The position numbers and the translations under genes were made by a program. A DNA stretch of 64,000 nt from contig NZ_CAKMMF010000025.1 in the NCBI RefSeq assembly GCF_927798095.1, forward strand, positions 1 to 64,000, written 5' to 3'. The notes beneath the pieces were generated by a model that saw nothing but the letters and a program-made list of their open reading frames with translations, was not told the DNA's origin and did not search any database. Shown piece by piece: positions 1 to 11,458 of this stretch (its first letter is position 1; each line of letters opens with the position of its first letter). This DNA comes from Paenibacillus plantiphilus (lineage in GTDB: Bacteria; Bacillota; Bacilli; Paenibacillales; Paenibacillaceae).

Positions 1-36
1 CCCAAACCCAAACCCAAACCCAAACCCAAACCCAAA
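1..36. repeat. CCCAAA hexamer repeat, cut by the window edge
   Basis: Six tandem copies of CCCAAA open the window and probably continue upstream. They run directly into the first 113-bp repeat unit. No coding function is visible. Confidence 0.9.
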
Positions 37-347
37 CTGTAAGCGTGAAATAACGGCTTCCAGCTGCCGAAAGATGCGGAAACGGTCGTGGAAGCATGAA
101 AAACAGTCTTACAGCTCAAGAGGACGGATGAAAGGTGCACCAATAATGACTGTAAGCATGAAAAAACGGCTTCCAGCTGCCGAAAGATGCGGAAACGGTC
201 GTGGAAGCATGAAAAACAGTCTTACAGCTCAAGAAGACGGATGAAAGGTGCACCAATAATGACTGTAAGCGTGAAAAAACGGCTTCCAGCTGCCGAATGA
301 TGCGGAAACGGTCGTGGAAGCATGAAAAACAGTCTTACAGTCAGAGT
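36..347. repeat. 113-bp tandem palindromic repeats (about 2.8 copies)
   Basis: Units begin at 36, 149 and 262, each with ACTGTAAGC, giving a 113-bp period with few substitutions. Each unit is a nested palindrome: an outer pair CTGTAAG / CTTACAG encloses an inner pair GCTTCC / GGAAGC. The third copy diverges after about 340. There is no spacer diversity, so it is not a CRISPR. It may be a structured repeat family of this genome. Confidence 0.85.
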
Positions 348-423
348 GAACGGATGTCCGTTGGACTTTCTCAACAGTCCGCGATTTTGCAGCAGCGAAA
401 GTGAGAGCAACACGATTGAAGCA

Positions 424-455
424 GAAAATCCACGGGAGTTGTCCCGTGGATTTTC
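424..455 (-). terminator. Terminator of clpP
   Basis: A 14-bp perfect hairpin, with arms at 424-437 and 442-455 and loop GTTG, lies just beyond the clpP stop codon. It is the likely transcript end for clpP. Confidence 0.75.
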
Positions 456-490
456 TTATGAAGACTCGATATGAGGGCCGAAATTAACGA

Positions 491-1078
491 TTACAATTTC
501 TCAATAACTTTGTCGACTAATCCATATGCCTGCGCTTCAGCTGCGGACATGAAGTAGTCGCGGTCGGTATCGCGTTCAATCTTCTCAAGCGGTTGTCCGG
601 TGCGTTCGGATAGTATTTTATTCAATGTATCGCGCGTCTTGAGGATATGCTTGGCGCGAATCTCGATGTCGGTTGCCTGGCCTTGCGCGCCGCCGAGCGG
701 CTGATGAATCATGACCTCACTATTAGGCAGCGCCAATCGCTTGCCCTTGGCGCCTGCAGCGAGCAGGAATGCGCCCATGGAAGCGGCCATACCCACACAT
801 ATGGTGGAGACGTCCGGTTTAATGAACTGCATCGTATCGAAGATAGCAAGACCTGCGGAAACTGAACCGCCAGGGCTGTTGATGTAGAGTGAAATATCCT
901 TCTCAGGATCATCCGCCGCAAGGAACAACAGCTGCGCGATGATGGAGTTGGCGACGATATCATTCACGGGCGTTCCGAGAAAGACGATACGATCCTTAAG
1001 CAGCCGGGAATAAATGTCATATGCACGCTCGCCTCGATTGTTCTGCTCAATAACCATAGGTACGAAATTCATTTCCAA
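491..1078 (-). CDS. clpP: ATP-dependent Clp protease proteolytic subunit ClpP
   Basis: Serine peptidase that forms the double-heptamer ClpP chamber and degrades proteins unfolded by ClpX or ClpC in the cytoplasm. The catalytic triad is visible: Ser in GMAASMGAF, His in VMIHQPLGG and Asp in DTDRDYF. The length of about 194 aa is typical. An upstream ATG at 1096 would place the AAGGAGGG ribosome site inside the gene, so it is not used. TTG at 1078 has ideal spacing, while ATG at 1072 (MNFVPM) matches the usual family N-terminus, so either could be the start. The gene is monocistronic and is transcribed away from the glycolytic operon. Confidence 0.96.
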   Translation of the reverse strand: MEMNFVPMVIEQNNRGERAYDIYSRLLKDRIVFLGTPVNDIVANSIIAQLLFLAADDPEKDISLYINSPGGSVSAGLAIFDTMQFIKPDVSTICVGMAASMGAFLLAAGAKGKRLALPNSEVMIHQPLGGAQGQATDIEIRAKHILKTRDTLNKILSERTGQPLEKIERDTDRDYFMSAAEAQAYGLVDKVIEKL

Positions 1079-1096
1079 TGTAAGTCCCTCCTTCAA

Positions 1097-1383
1097 TTGA
1101 TAAGCGATGTATTACCATAATAACGGATTAAACTATGAAAGTCAAAGAAGGTCAAAATTCTTGATCTGTATGCCTGAAGGCTGAGTTAGAAGTCTCGAAA
1201 TTCACAGCATGCTCGAAAATCCCGGATGGAAGTCACGCATGCAGGAAAGTCTCGGTGGTTGACTGCCAACCCAACACGCATCGCCCCAACGTGCGCTGGG
1301 AGCTGCGCGCGGTGCAGAACGCGGTGCAGAACGCGGTGCAGAACATTGGCTCAAAGTGTGTGTAATGACGATCTGTAGAAGCA
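1097..1383. other. Intergenic region with a 12-bp triplicate
   Basis: No gene is supported here. It contains the clpP upstream region and three tandem copies of GCGGTGCAGAAC (1309-1344). I found no CtsR-type operator that I could defend. Confidence 0.5.
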
Positions 1384-1410
1384 AAAAAGACCGTCCCTTG
1401 CGGGGACGAT
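1384..1410 (-). terminator. Terminator of the tRNA-Arg gene
   Basis: Hairpin arms CGTCCC (1392-1397) and GGGACG (1403-1408) are followed on the minus strand by a run of six T. It lies 20 bp beyond the tRNA 3' end. Confidence 0.8.
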
Positions 1411-1428
1411 CTCTGTTAGTTGCAATTA

Positions 1429-1503
1429 TGGCGCGCCCGCGAGGGATCGAACCTCGATCTCAGGCTCCGGAGGCCTACGTCATATCCATTGGACCACGGG
1501 CGC
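1429..1503 (-). tRNA. tRNA-Arg (anticodon CCG)
   Basis: A 75-nt cloverleaf reads on the minus strand. The acceptor arm is GCGCCCG / CGGGCGC with discriminator G and an encoded CCA (1431-1429). The anticodon loop CTCCGGA gives anticodon CCG, and the T-arm is CGAGG-TTCGATC-CCTCG. CCG reads the arginine codon CGG. Confidence 0.95.
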
Positions 1504-1615
1504 AAAATGATAGCGATATTTATTGTATATTATATTAAATGAAAAAGCAATATCTAAACAAAATAAAAATTTGTGCAAATCGTGACAGAAAACGTTTACA
1601 TAGCAAAAAGCATTC

Positions 1616-1644
1616 TTGCTTGATGGCAAGAGTTGCAGTACAAT
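1616..1644 (+). promoter_or_regulatory. Promoter of cggR-gap operon
   Basis: A sigma-A type promoter TTGCTT (1616-1621), 17-bp spacer, TACAAT (1639-1644) lies directly upstream of the CggR operator. Confidence 0.7.
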
Positions 1645-1649
1645 AAGTG

Positions 1650-1685
1650 TGGGACTCAAAACGTGCAAGCGGGACGTTATTGGTC
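1650..1685 (+). promoter_or_regulatory. CggR operator
   Basis: The site reads TGGGAC-N6-CGTG-N4-CGGGAC-N6-GGTC. This is the two direct-repeat layout of the Bacillus CggR operator (CGGGAC-N6-TGTC-N4, twice). It sits just downstream of the promoter, so CggR bound here should block elongation until fructose-1,6-bisphosphate relieves it. The regulatory mechanism is known for the family; the site is seen in the sequence. Confidence 0.8.
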
Positions 1686-1730
1686 CAATGTAATTGCAGC
1701 TTATTCGGCAAACGGAGATGATGTTGAACA

Positions 1731-2762
1731 ATGCAATCTCTCATTGATATACAACAGCAGCTTTTGCCGGATTTACTTGTTGTCATGAAGAAGCGGTATC
1801 TTATTCTGCGTCAGGTTATGCTCTCTGACATGATTGGCAGGCGAACGCTTGCCGCATCGCTGAATCTGACAGAACGTGTGCTGCGTGCGGAGACTGATTT
1901 CCTGAAGGGACAGGGCCTTCTTCTCATCGATGCTGCTGGCATGCGCATCAGTGACGCAGGAAGACGGCTGCTGGAGAATATGGAGCCCTTGTACAAGACG
2001 ATGTTCGGCTTATCGGATCTGGAAGAACGGATACGCGAACGCTTCGGCCTTAAAGGGGTATCGATCGTTCCCGGCGACTCTGACACTTCCCCGTATACGA
2101 AACGCGAGCTTGGGCGAGCTGGATGTGCTGCATTGCGCAAGGTTATGGGTAAAGATGATGTAGTGGCTGTAACTGGAGGGTCAACACTTGCGAATCTGGC
2201 TGGCCAGATGATGACGCAGGCGCCGCTGAAGAGCAATTGGTTCGTTCCGGCGCGCGGCGGTCTTGGCGAAAGTCTTGATTATCAGGCCAATACGATTGCT
2301 TCAACGCTGGCCAAACGCACTGGCGCGCAGTACAGGCTGCTTCATGTGCCCGATCATCTCAGTGATGAAGCTTACATGTCGCTTATGCAGGAGCCTAACG
2401 TCAGAGAAATTGTTGAAGTCATCCGAAGTGCCAGAATTGTGGTGCACGGCATCGGAGATGCTATGGTGATGGCGCGTAGACGGCGCGTGGACGAATCGGT
2501 TATTCAGGCAATGGAAGCGGAGAAGGCATTGGCGGAAGCGTTCGGTTATTATTTTGACCGCAATGGTGAAGTCGTGCATAAGATGTCCACCGCAGGCCTC
2601 AGACTTGAGGACATTGTGGAGACGGAAGTTGTTATTGCGATAGCAGGCGGCCGAAGCAAGGGCGAGGCTATTGCGGCGGTTATGCGCTTCGGGCATGACG
2701 ATATGCTTGTAACAGATGAAGCTGCAGCACTGGAAATCGCAGCCATTATGGATCGAGAATAG
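1731..2762 (+). CDS. cggR: Central glycolytic genes regulator CggR
   Basis: SorC/DeoR-family repressor of the lower-glycolysis operon. The 343-aa protein has an N-terminal winged helix (about residues 20-60, with RRTLAASLNLTERVLRAE) and a C-terminal sugar-phosphate-binding domain with VTGGSTLANLAG. In Bacillus the effector is fructose-1,6-bisphosphate. The N-terminus MQSLIDIQQQLLPDLL fits the family, and a GGAG lies 13 nt upstream. It is the first gene of cggR-gap-pgk-tpiA-gpmI-eno and has its own operator at 1650-1685, so it is probably autoregulated. Confidence 0.95.
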   Translation: MQSLIDIQQQLLPDLLVVMKKRYLILRQVMLSDMIGRRTLAASLNLTERVLRAETDFLKGQGLLLIDAAGMRISDAGRRLLENMEPLYKTMFGLSDLEERIRERFGLKGVSIVPGDSDTSPYTKRELGRAGCAALRKVMGKDDVVAVTGGSTLANLAGQMMTQAPLKSNWFVPARGGLGESLDYQANTIASTLAKRTGAQYRLLHVPDHLSDEAYMSLMQEPNVREIVEVIRSARIVVHGIGDAMVMARRRRVDESVIQAMEAEKALAEAFGYYFDRNGEVVHKMSTAGLRLEDIVETEVVIAIAGGRSKGEAIAAVMRFGHDDMLVTDEAAALEIAAIMDRE

Positions 2763-2873
2763 CAATTGGATATGCAGCTTTGTGATCTTGACGAATGCGA
2801 GTGGCAAAATTGCCGGCTCCAGATCGTCTTGAGATATATTAAATTTTAAAAATACGCTTAGGAGGAATTTTAA

Positions 2874-3878
<1,005 letters not shown>

Positions 3879-3957
3879 GTTCGAACAGGTTTTCCTTGGC
3901 GAAAACCTTTAGGGGACCCCACCTACGGGCTTAGCCCTCTGGATACCCTTATATTCG

Positions 3958-3986
3958 CGAAGGAGCTGCTTGTAGTAGCTCCTTCG
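3958..3986 (+). terminator. Stem-loop after gap, possible attenuator
   Basis: A perfect 10-bp hairpin has arms CGAAGGAGCT (3958-3967) and AGCTCCTTCG (3977-3986). There is no T-run, so it may be an mRNA stabiliser or processing element and not a true terminator. Confidence 0.5.
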
Positions 3987-4105
3987 TGGCGGTTTGTGCA
4001 GAAATTTATATAGATATAGAGCCTGCAGGCGGACGAACAGTACGTAATGAACTGCGATGTGCGGATTGCGGGACGGATAGGATTGGAAGAGATTTGAATA
4101 GACAG

Positions 4106-4143
4106 GACCCTTTGGCGCTCGCTGTGGTGAGCGCCAAAGGGTC
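4106..4143 (+). promoter_or_regulatory. Perfect 15-bp hairpin upstream of pgk
   Basis: Arms 4106-4120 and 4129-4143 are perfectly complementary and enclose an 8-nt loop. The structure ends 20 nt before the pgk ATG, just ahead of its ribosome site, and has no T-run. It could shield the 5' end of a processed pgk transcript. No known riboswitch class was recognised. Confidence 0.6.
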
Positions 4144-4163
4144 AACTACGGGAGGCTAAACGG

Positions 4164-5345
4164 ATGAATAAGAAGAGTGTGCGTGATGTTGAAGTATCGG
4201 GCAAGCGTGTATTTGTACGTGTAGATTTTAACGTGCCGCTGGAAAATGGCGCTATTACTGACGATACTCGTATTCGCGAGACGCTGCCAACGATCAAGTA
4301 TTTGATCGAGAATGGCGCTAAAGTTATTCTTGCTAGCCACATGGGCCGTCCGAATGGTCAAGTTGTTGAAGAGCTGCGTCTTACTCCAGCAGCGAACCGT
4401 CTATCTGACCTGCTCGGCAAGCCGGTTGTGAAAGCAAACGAATCGATTGGCGAAGCTGTACAAGCACAAGTCGCTGCGCTTAACAACGGCGATGTGCTGC
4501 TGCTTGAGAATGTTCGTTTCAACGCTGGTGAAGAGAAGAATGATGCGGAATTGGCGAAAGCTTTTGCCGGGCTGGCTGATCTGTTCGTTAACGACGCATT
4601 CGGCGCTGCTCACCGTGCACACGCTTCGACGGAAGGCATCGCTCACCATCTGCCTGCTGTTTCCGGTCTGCTTGTGGAGAAAGAGCTGGATGTTCTCGGC
4701 AAAGCGCTTCTGAACCCTGAGCGTCCGTTCACTGCAATTGTCGGCGGCTCCAAGGTTAAGGACAAAATCGACGTTATTAACAAAATGATCGAAATCGCTG
4801 ACAACATCATCATCGGCGGCGGTCTCTCCTACACGTTCTTCAAGGCGCAAGGCCACGAAATCGGTCAATCCCTTGTGGACAATGAGAAGCTTGATCTGGC
4901 GCTTGGTTTCATTGAGAAAGCGAAGAAGCTTGGCAAGAACTTCCTGCTTCCGGTTGATATTGTTGTGTCCGATGATTTCAGCGCGAAAGCGAACACGCAA
5001 ATCGTTGACATTAGCGGCATTCCTGCTGATTGGGAAGGCATTGACATCGGTCCCAAGACGCGTGAAATTTATGCGGATGTCATTAAAAACTCGAAGCTTG
5101 TCGTATGGAACGGACCGATGGGCGTATTCGAAATCGAGCCTTTCTCCCACGGTACGCAAGCAGTTGCCCGCGCATGCGCGGAAACATCCGGTTACACCGT
5201 TATCGGCGGCGGCGATTCTGCGGCGGCAGCTGAGAAATTCGGCCTTGCTGACAAGATGGATCACATCTCCACCGGCGGCGGAGCTTCTCTGGAATTCATG
5301 GAAGGCAAGGCGCTCCCGGGCGTTGTTGCACTGAACGATAAATAA
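4164..5345 (+). CDS. pgk: Phosphoglycerate kinase
   Basis: Transfers phosphate from 1,3-bisphosphoglycerate to ADP. The 393-aa length is standard. Motifs in order: [11 protein letters not shown] near the N-terminus, [12 protein letters not shown] in the middle, [10 protein letters not shown], and the nucleotide-site glycine run [14 protein letters not shown] near the C-terminus. A CGGGAGG site precedes ATG 4164. It is the third gene of the glycolytic operon, separated from gap by a 285-bp leader with two strong hairpins. Confidence 0.98.
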   Translation: MNKKSVRDVEVSGKRVFVRVDFNVPLENGAITDDTRIRETLPTIKYLIENGAKVILASHMGRPNGQVVEELRLTPAANRLSDLLGKPVVKANESIGEAVQAQVAALNNGDVLLLENVRFNAGEEKNDAELAKAFAGLADLFVNDAFGAAHRAHASTEGIAHHLPAVSGLLVEKELDVLGKALLNPERPFTAIVGGSKVKDKIDVINKMIEIADNIIIGGGLSYTFFKAQGHEIGQSLVDNEKLDLALGFIEKAKKLGKNFLLPVDIVVSDDFSAKANTQIVDISGIPADWEGIDIGPKTREIYADVIKNSKLVVWNGPMGVFEIEPFSHGTQAVARACAETSGYTVIGGGDSAAAAEKFGLADKMDHISTGGGASLEFMEGKALPGVVALNDK

Positions 5346-5357
5346 TAACGGCATTAA

Positions 5358-6143
<786 letters not shown>

Positions 6144-6144
6144 G

Positions 6145-7686
6145 ATGTCGGTCCCTAAACCGGTAGCGCTTATTATTCTCGATGGCTTCGGCCTTCGCAG
6201 CGATGTAACGGGCAATGCGGTGGCGCAAGCAAACAAGCCGAATTATGACCGTTATATGGCGCAATACCCCAATACGACGCTGACGGCATGCGGCGAAGCC
6301 GTTGGTTTGCCGGAAGGCCAGATGGGCAATTCCGAGGTCGGCCACCTTAACATCGGCGCTGGCCGGATTGTTTATCAGGATCTGACCCGGATCAGCAAGT
6401 CTATTCGTGACGGCGAGTTTTACGACAATGAGACGCTGCTTGGCGCAGTTCGTCATGCGAAATCAAACGGCACGAAGCTCCATCTCTATGGTCTCCTGTC
6501 GGATGGCGGCGTTCATAGCCATATCGCGCATCTGTTCGCGCTGCTTGATTTGGCGAAGAAGGAAGACCTGTCCGAAGTGTATATTCACGCCTTCCTGGAT
6601 GGCCGTGATGTATCGCCGGATAGCGCCAAAGGTTATCTGGAGCAGCTTCAAGCGAAAATCGCCGAGGTTGGCGTAGGACGCATCGCAACGGTACAAGGCC
6701 GCTACTATGCTATGGACCGCGACAAGCGCTGGGAGCGTACGGAGAAATCCTACCGCGCTATGGTATATGGCGATGGTCCGCAATATACGGACCCGATTCA
6801 GGCGGTCGTGGAATCCTATGAGAAGTCTGTGTACGACGAGTTCGTTATGCCGACTGTCATCGTGGGCGAAGACGGCAAGCCGGTAGGTCTGGTTGAATCC
6901 GATGATTCTATCGTATTCTTCAACTTCCGTCCTGACCGCGCCATTCAATTGTCGCAGGTATTCACCAACCAGGATTTTCGTGGATTTGACCGCGGGCTGA
7001 AAATTCCGATGAATCTTCACTTTGTATGTCTGACGTTGTTCAGCGAGACGGTTGGCGGCTATGTCGCATACTCGCCTAAGAACCTCGACAACACGCTTGG
7101 CGAAGTGCTCGTGCAGAACGGCAAAGCGCAGCTTCGTATTGCTGAAACAGAGAAATACCCGCATGTCACCTTCTTCTTCAGCGGCGGACGCGATGTAGAG
7201 CTGCCGGGAGAGACGCGTATTCTTATTAGCTCCCCTAAGGTTGCTACTTATGATCTGCAGCCTGAGATGAGCGCTTACGAAGTGGCTGAAGCGGCAGTGA
7301 AGGAGATCGAGTCGGACAAGCATGACGCGATTATTCTGAATTTCGCGAATCCGGATATGGTTGGACATTCCGGCATGCTGCTGCCAACGATCAAGGCGGT
7401 AGAAGCGACGGACGAATGTCTGGGCAAAGTAGTTGATGCTGTTCTTGCCAAGGGCGGCGTATGCTTGATTACGGCGGATCACGGCAATGCGGATATGGTT
7501 ATTGATGAGCTTGGACGTCCATTCACGGCGCATACGACGAATCCGGTTCCGCTTATCGTCACGAAGCAAGGCGTTACGCTGCGCGAGGGCGGAATTCTGG
7601 CAGATCTGGCTCCAACGGTGCTGTCGCTGCTCGAACTGGCCAAACCTGCTGAAATGACGGGTGCAACGCTTATAAATGAGGTATAA
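6145..7686 (+). CDS. gpmI: 2,3-bisphosphoglycerate-independent phosphoglycerate mutase
   Basis: Cofactor-independent, Mn-dependent isomerisation of 3- to 2-phosphoglycerate. The 513-aa alkaline-phosphatase-fold enzyme shows the active-site Ser in [12 protein letters not shown], substrate motif FLDGRDVSP, and metal ligands in [14 protein letters not shown] 6145 is chosen because [14 protein letters not shown] is the family N-terminus and a GAGGGGG site lies upstream. Longer in-frame extensions overlap tpiA. Confidence 0.97.
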   Translation: MSVPKPVALIILDGFGLRSDVTGNAVAQANKPNYDRYMAQYPNTTLTACGEAVGLPEGQMGNSEVGHLNIGAGRIVYQDLTRISKSIRDGEFYDNETLLGAVRHAKSNGTKLHLYGLLSDGGVHSHIAHLFALLDLAKKEDLSEVYIHAFLDGRDVSPDSAKGYLEQLQAKIAEVGVGRIATVQGRYYAMDRDKRWERTEKSYRAMVYGDGPQYTDPIQAVVESYEKSVYDEFVMPTVIVGEDGKPVGLVESDDSIVFFNFRPDRAIQLSQVFTNQDFRGFDRGLKIPMNLHFVCLTLFSETVGGYVAYSPKNLDNTLGEVLVQNGKAQLRIAETEKYPHVTFFFSGGRDVELPGETRILISSPKVATYDLQPEMSAYEVAEAAVKEIESDKHDAIILNFANPDMVGHSGMLLPTIKAVEATDECLGKVVDAVLAKGGVCLITADHGNADMVIDELGRPFTAHTTNPVPLIVTKQGVTLREGGILADLAPTVLSLLELAKPAEMTGATLINEV

Positions 7687-7697
7687 TGTATAGCTGA

Positions 7698-9032
<1,335 letters not shown>

Positions 9033-9094
9033 TAGAGGTACGGCATGAGCTGGCTGATCCACGGCTCGCTGTGAGATCATCAACGGCATACTAA

Positions 9095-9137
9095 GGGAGA
9101 GACAACGCTTGATCGAAGCGTTGCTCTCCCTTTCTTC
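9095..9137 (+). terminator. Terminator of the glycolytic operon
   Basis: A long hairpin, with arms GGGAGAG and AACGCTT pairing with AAGCGTT and CTCTCCC, is followed by TTTCTT. It lies 60 bp beyond the eno stop. Confidence 0.85.
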
Positions 9138-9319
9138 ATTTTACGGAGAATAAAAAGGGGGTATATCGTAAAAACTTAATGCAGATAAGGAAAGTAAAGC
9201 ATTAGCCAATAGCTAAGCAACGAAGTGAATGCTTTCGAAGCCGGCTTTCTGCCGCAAGTAGAAAATGAGAGAGAAGCGTATTCGTGAAGCTAAGCAGAGA
9301 ATGTTGAGGAGTGAATCGG

Positions 9320-10093
9320 GTGGCGCCACCAATGGTTGGTTTGCAGATGTACTCCTTGCGGGACCTGGCGGAGAAGGATTTTATCGGGACGCTGCGCAAG
9401 GTGGCGGATATAGGTTATCAGGCGGTGGAATTCGCAGGCTACTACGATACGCCTGCAAAGGAGCTTAGGTCTGTACTGGACAGCATTGGGCTGAAGGCCC
9501 CTTCTGCTCATATGAGCATTCATTTTGATGATGATCGGAAGAAAATTAAAGCCAATGTCGCCAGACAGATTGAATATGCGAACCTCGTCGGGCTGGAATA
9601 TCTGGTCACACCGTGGGTGCCGCTTCCTGACAACCCTACCGACGAAGATGTGAATACGCTTGCCAATTTGCTGGAGCTTATCGGGAAACAAGTTCATGCG
9701 TCAGGATTGCAGTACGGCTATCATAATCATGAGTTTGAATTCAAGCTGGTCGGGGATAAGCCGGTTATTGATATGCTTCTAGAGCGCATACCAGCAAAAT
9801 ATTTGGTCGCGGAATTCGATCTTGGCTGGATCTATATGGGCGGGCAGAATCCTGTTGAATATGTGATGCGCTACGCAGGCAGAGTGCCGCTTGTTCACTT
9901 TAAGGATTTCGCTAAGGGGCGCCGCGATACTGAGATCGGCAAAGGGATGGTTGACCTTAAGGGAGTTCTGAAGGCAGCCGAGCCAGCGGGTATTCAATAT
10001 TATTTTGTCGAGCAGGAGGAATATAGTACATCGTCGCTGGAAAGCGTGAAGAATTCTCTGGCATTCTTTCGAGAGAATGGGGTCTTGCAATAA
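9320..10093 (+). CDS. Sugar phosphate isomerase/epimerase family protein
   Basis: A 257-aa TIM-barrel protein of the xylose-isomerase-like / AP-endonuclease-2 superfamily. Visible motifs are VGLQMYSLRD at the N-terminus, YGYHNHEFEF, a metal-site EFDLGWI, and PLVHFKDF near the C-terminus. GTG 9320 is preferred because GAGGAG (9306-9311) is 8 nt upstream; GTG 9311 overlaps that site. The substrate cannot be told from sequence. It is a single gene between eno and secG. Confidence 0.85.
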   Translation: MAPPMVGLQMYSLRDLAEKDFIGTLRKVADIGYQAVEFAGYYDTPAKELRSVLDSIGLKAPSAHMSIHFDDDRKKIKANVARQIEYANLVGLEYLVTPWVPLPDNPTDEDVNTLANLLELIGKQVHASGLQYGYHNHEFEFKLVGDKPVIDMLLERIPAKYLVAEFDLGWIYMGGQNPVEYVMRYAGRVPLVHFKDFAKGRRDTEIGKGMVDLKGVLKAAEPAGIQYYFVEQEEYSTSSLESVKNSLAFFRENGVLQ

Positions 10094-10137
10094 AGATCCG
10101 GCATGCAGAGCTGGATTCTCGAATATACTAATTATTC

Positions 10138-10166
10138 TTGAATTTATTTATTATTTGTGCTACAAT
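10138..10166 (+). promoter_or_regulatory. Promoter of secG
   Basis: TTGAAT (10138-10143), 17-bp spacer, TACAAT (10161-10166), with an extended -10 TGC just before the hexamer. Confidence 0.75.
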
Positions 10167-10247
10167 AAAAATGCTGTTTTTAGGTCTTGTCTCCTTGCGT
10201 GACAGGGCAGCGGCAAATGAGATGCTCCTTATGCAGGAGGTGGAACT

Positions 10248-10487
10248 GTGGAAATTACATTCAGAATTTTGCTTACTGTTTTCTCGTTGACCTTAATTAC
10301 GGTCGTTCTTCTTCAAAAGGGGAAAAGTGCGGGACTGGCGGGTGCTATCTCCGGCGGTGCTGAGCATTTGTTCGGCAAACAGAAAGCGCGCGGTTTGGAC
10401 TTGTTCTTGCAACGTCTGACAATTGGCGTCGCGGTTGGATTTTTCGTGACGGCACTGGTTGTTGCCTACCTGGTAAAGCCTGTATAG
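10248..10487 (+). CDS. secG: Preprotein translocase subunit SecG
   Basis: Small subunit of the SecYEG channel. The 79-aa protein has two hydrophobic segments (about residues 4-22 and 56-76) joined by the conserved loop [25 protein letters not shown]. The start is GTG, with a strong GGAGGTGG site. The secG-rnr-smpB-ssrA neighbourhood is common in Bacillales. Confidence 0.95.
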   Translation: MEITFRILLTVFSLTLITVVLLQKGKSAGLAGAISGGAEHLFGKQKARGLDLFLQRLTIGVAVGFFVTALVVAYLVKPV

Positions 10488-10497
10488 GCAACATGCG

Positions 10498-10524
10498 AAA
10501 AGCGGGATGATTCCCGCTTTTTTT
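10498..10524 (+). terminator. Terminator of secG
   Basis: AAAGCGGG / CCCGCTTT hairpin followed by a run of T, directly after secG. Confidence 0.9.
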
Positions 10525-10558
10525 AATTTTTCAGGGGCTATTTCGTCTCAATCGCTAA

Positions 10559-11041
10559 CTAAACAGGCGGCAAGTCTACACTCAACAATCCTCTGCCTAT
10601 TACATTCGCTGATGCTGGTTGAAGCCCAATCTCTCTTGCCCATACGGATAGCTGACCCATATGATGAATTTCATGTGTAATGATATGGCGTAATATTTCA
10701 CCTTTGACAAAATGTCCTTCGGTCCACGGTACGGTCACAGTTTCGTGTTCAAAATCATTTGACCATGTATGCAAGAACGCCCTTGTTTCATTAAGCCACG
10801 AATCGGAAAGCTCCTTTATTTGATCGAGTGTCTCATAGTCCTCAAATTGTACCAGAATTTCCGGTTTGCCTTGTACGCCACGAATCCAACTATATTCCAC
10901 GTCCAAAACATGGAAAAGTGTATAAAGAATAGAGCCTGCCCCGCCATTTCGCTTGCGCGTCAATTCCTCCGTAGAGACCTGCTTGAACAGTTCGAACCAT
11001 TCATCCCTTACCATCCAATTATACTGAAACAACTTTATCAA
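10559..11041 (-). CDS. DinB family protein
   Basis: A 160-aa four-helix-bundle protein of the DinB/YfiT superfamily. The metal-ligand histidines are visible in LFHVLDVEYSW and HIITHEIHHMGQL. TTG 11041 is chosen because it has AAGGGAG 8 nt upstream and gives the family N-terminus (IKLFQYNWMVRDEW); the open frame extends to 11134. Members act as metal-dependent, often thiol-linked, transferases; the substrate here is unknown. The promoter carries a perfect LexA box, so DNA damage should induce it. Confidence 0.85.
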   Translation of the reverse strand: MIKLFQYNWMVRDEWFELFKQVSTEELTRKRNGGAGSILYTLFHVLDVEYSWIRGVQGKPEILVQFEDYETLDQIKELSDSWLNETRAFLHTWSNDFEHETVTVPWTEGHFVKGEILRHIITHEIHHMGQLSVWAREIGLQPASANVIGRGLLSVDLPPV

Positions 11042-11154
11042 CTTAACCGCTCCCTTATCAGATAGTAACAGATGGAATACACAGACGCGTGGTTGATGCT
11101 GATGCTGCGCTATTCGGCTATGTCGCCGCCGCATTTATGCAGGTTGTATTTCTT

Positions 11155-11183
11155 ATTATAGAACATGTGTTCCTAACCATCAA
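11155..11183 (-). promoter_or_regulatory. Promoter with LexA (DinR) box for the DinB-family gene
   Basis: On the minus strand TTGATG (11183-11178), a 17-bp spacer and TATAAT (11160-11155). The spacer contains GAACACATGTTC (11161-11172), which fits the Gram-positive LexA consensus GAAC-RNRY-GTTC exactly. The start lies about 105 nt upstream of the chosen TTG codon. Confidence 0.8.
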
Positions 11184-11458
11184 CGATGTTATTCAAGTCA
11201 TTGCGTTGCTGTCACAGGCGAAGGCAGGGATCGGAAAGGGGGGGTATTGTGAAGCGGTTACGGGCTTCTTAGCCGCCAGAGGGTACGTTCATGATGGATT
11301 TTAGAAAAATTTTGTTGTTTTATTAGGAATTTTGGGTGGCTTTTCAGCAAGTGCGGATGGTAATGCTTAGTTTCGTGTATACTATATGGTATATAGGAAT
11401 CTATCAACCGACTGCTGCATATTCGATAGACGGCATCGCGGTACATGAGGTGAGAGAT

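Noticed and set aside
36-347. Possible CRISPR array
   Set aside because: Units are contiguous 113-bp repeats with no unique spacers and no cas genes.
6463-7569. 368-codon minus-strand frame inside gpmI
   Set aside because: Shadow frame of a highly conserved enzyme.
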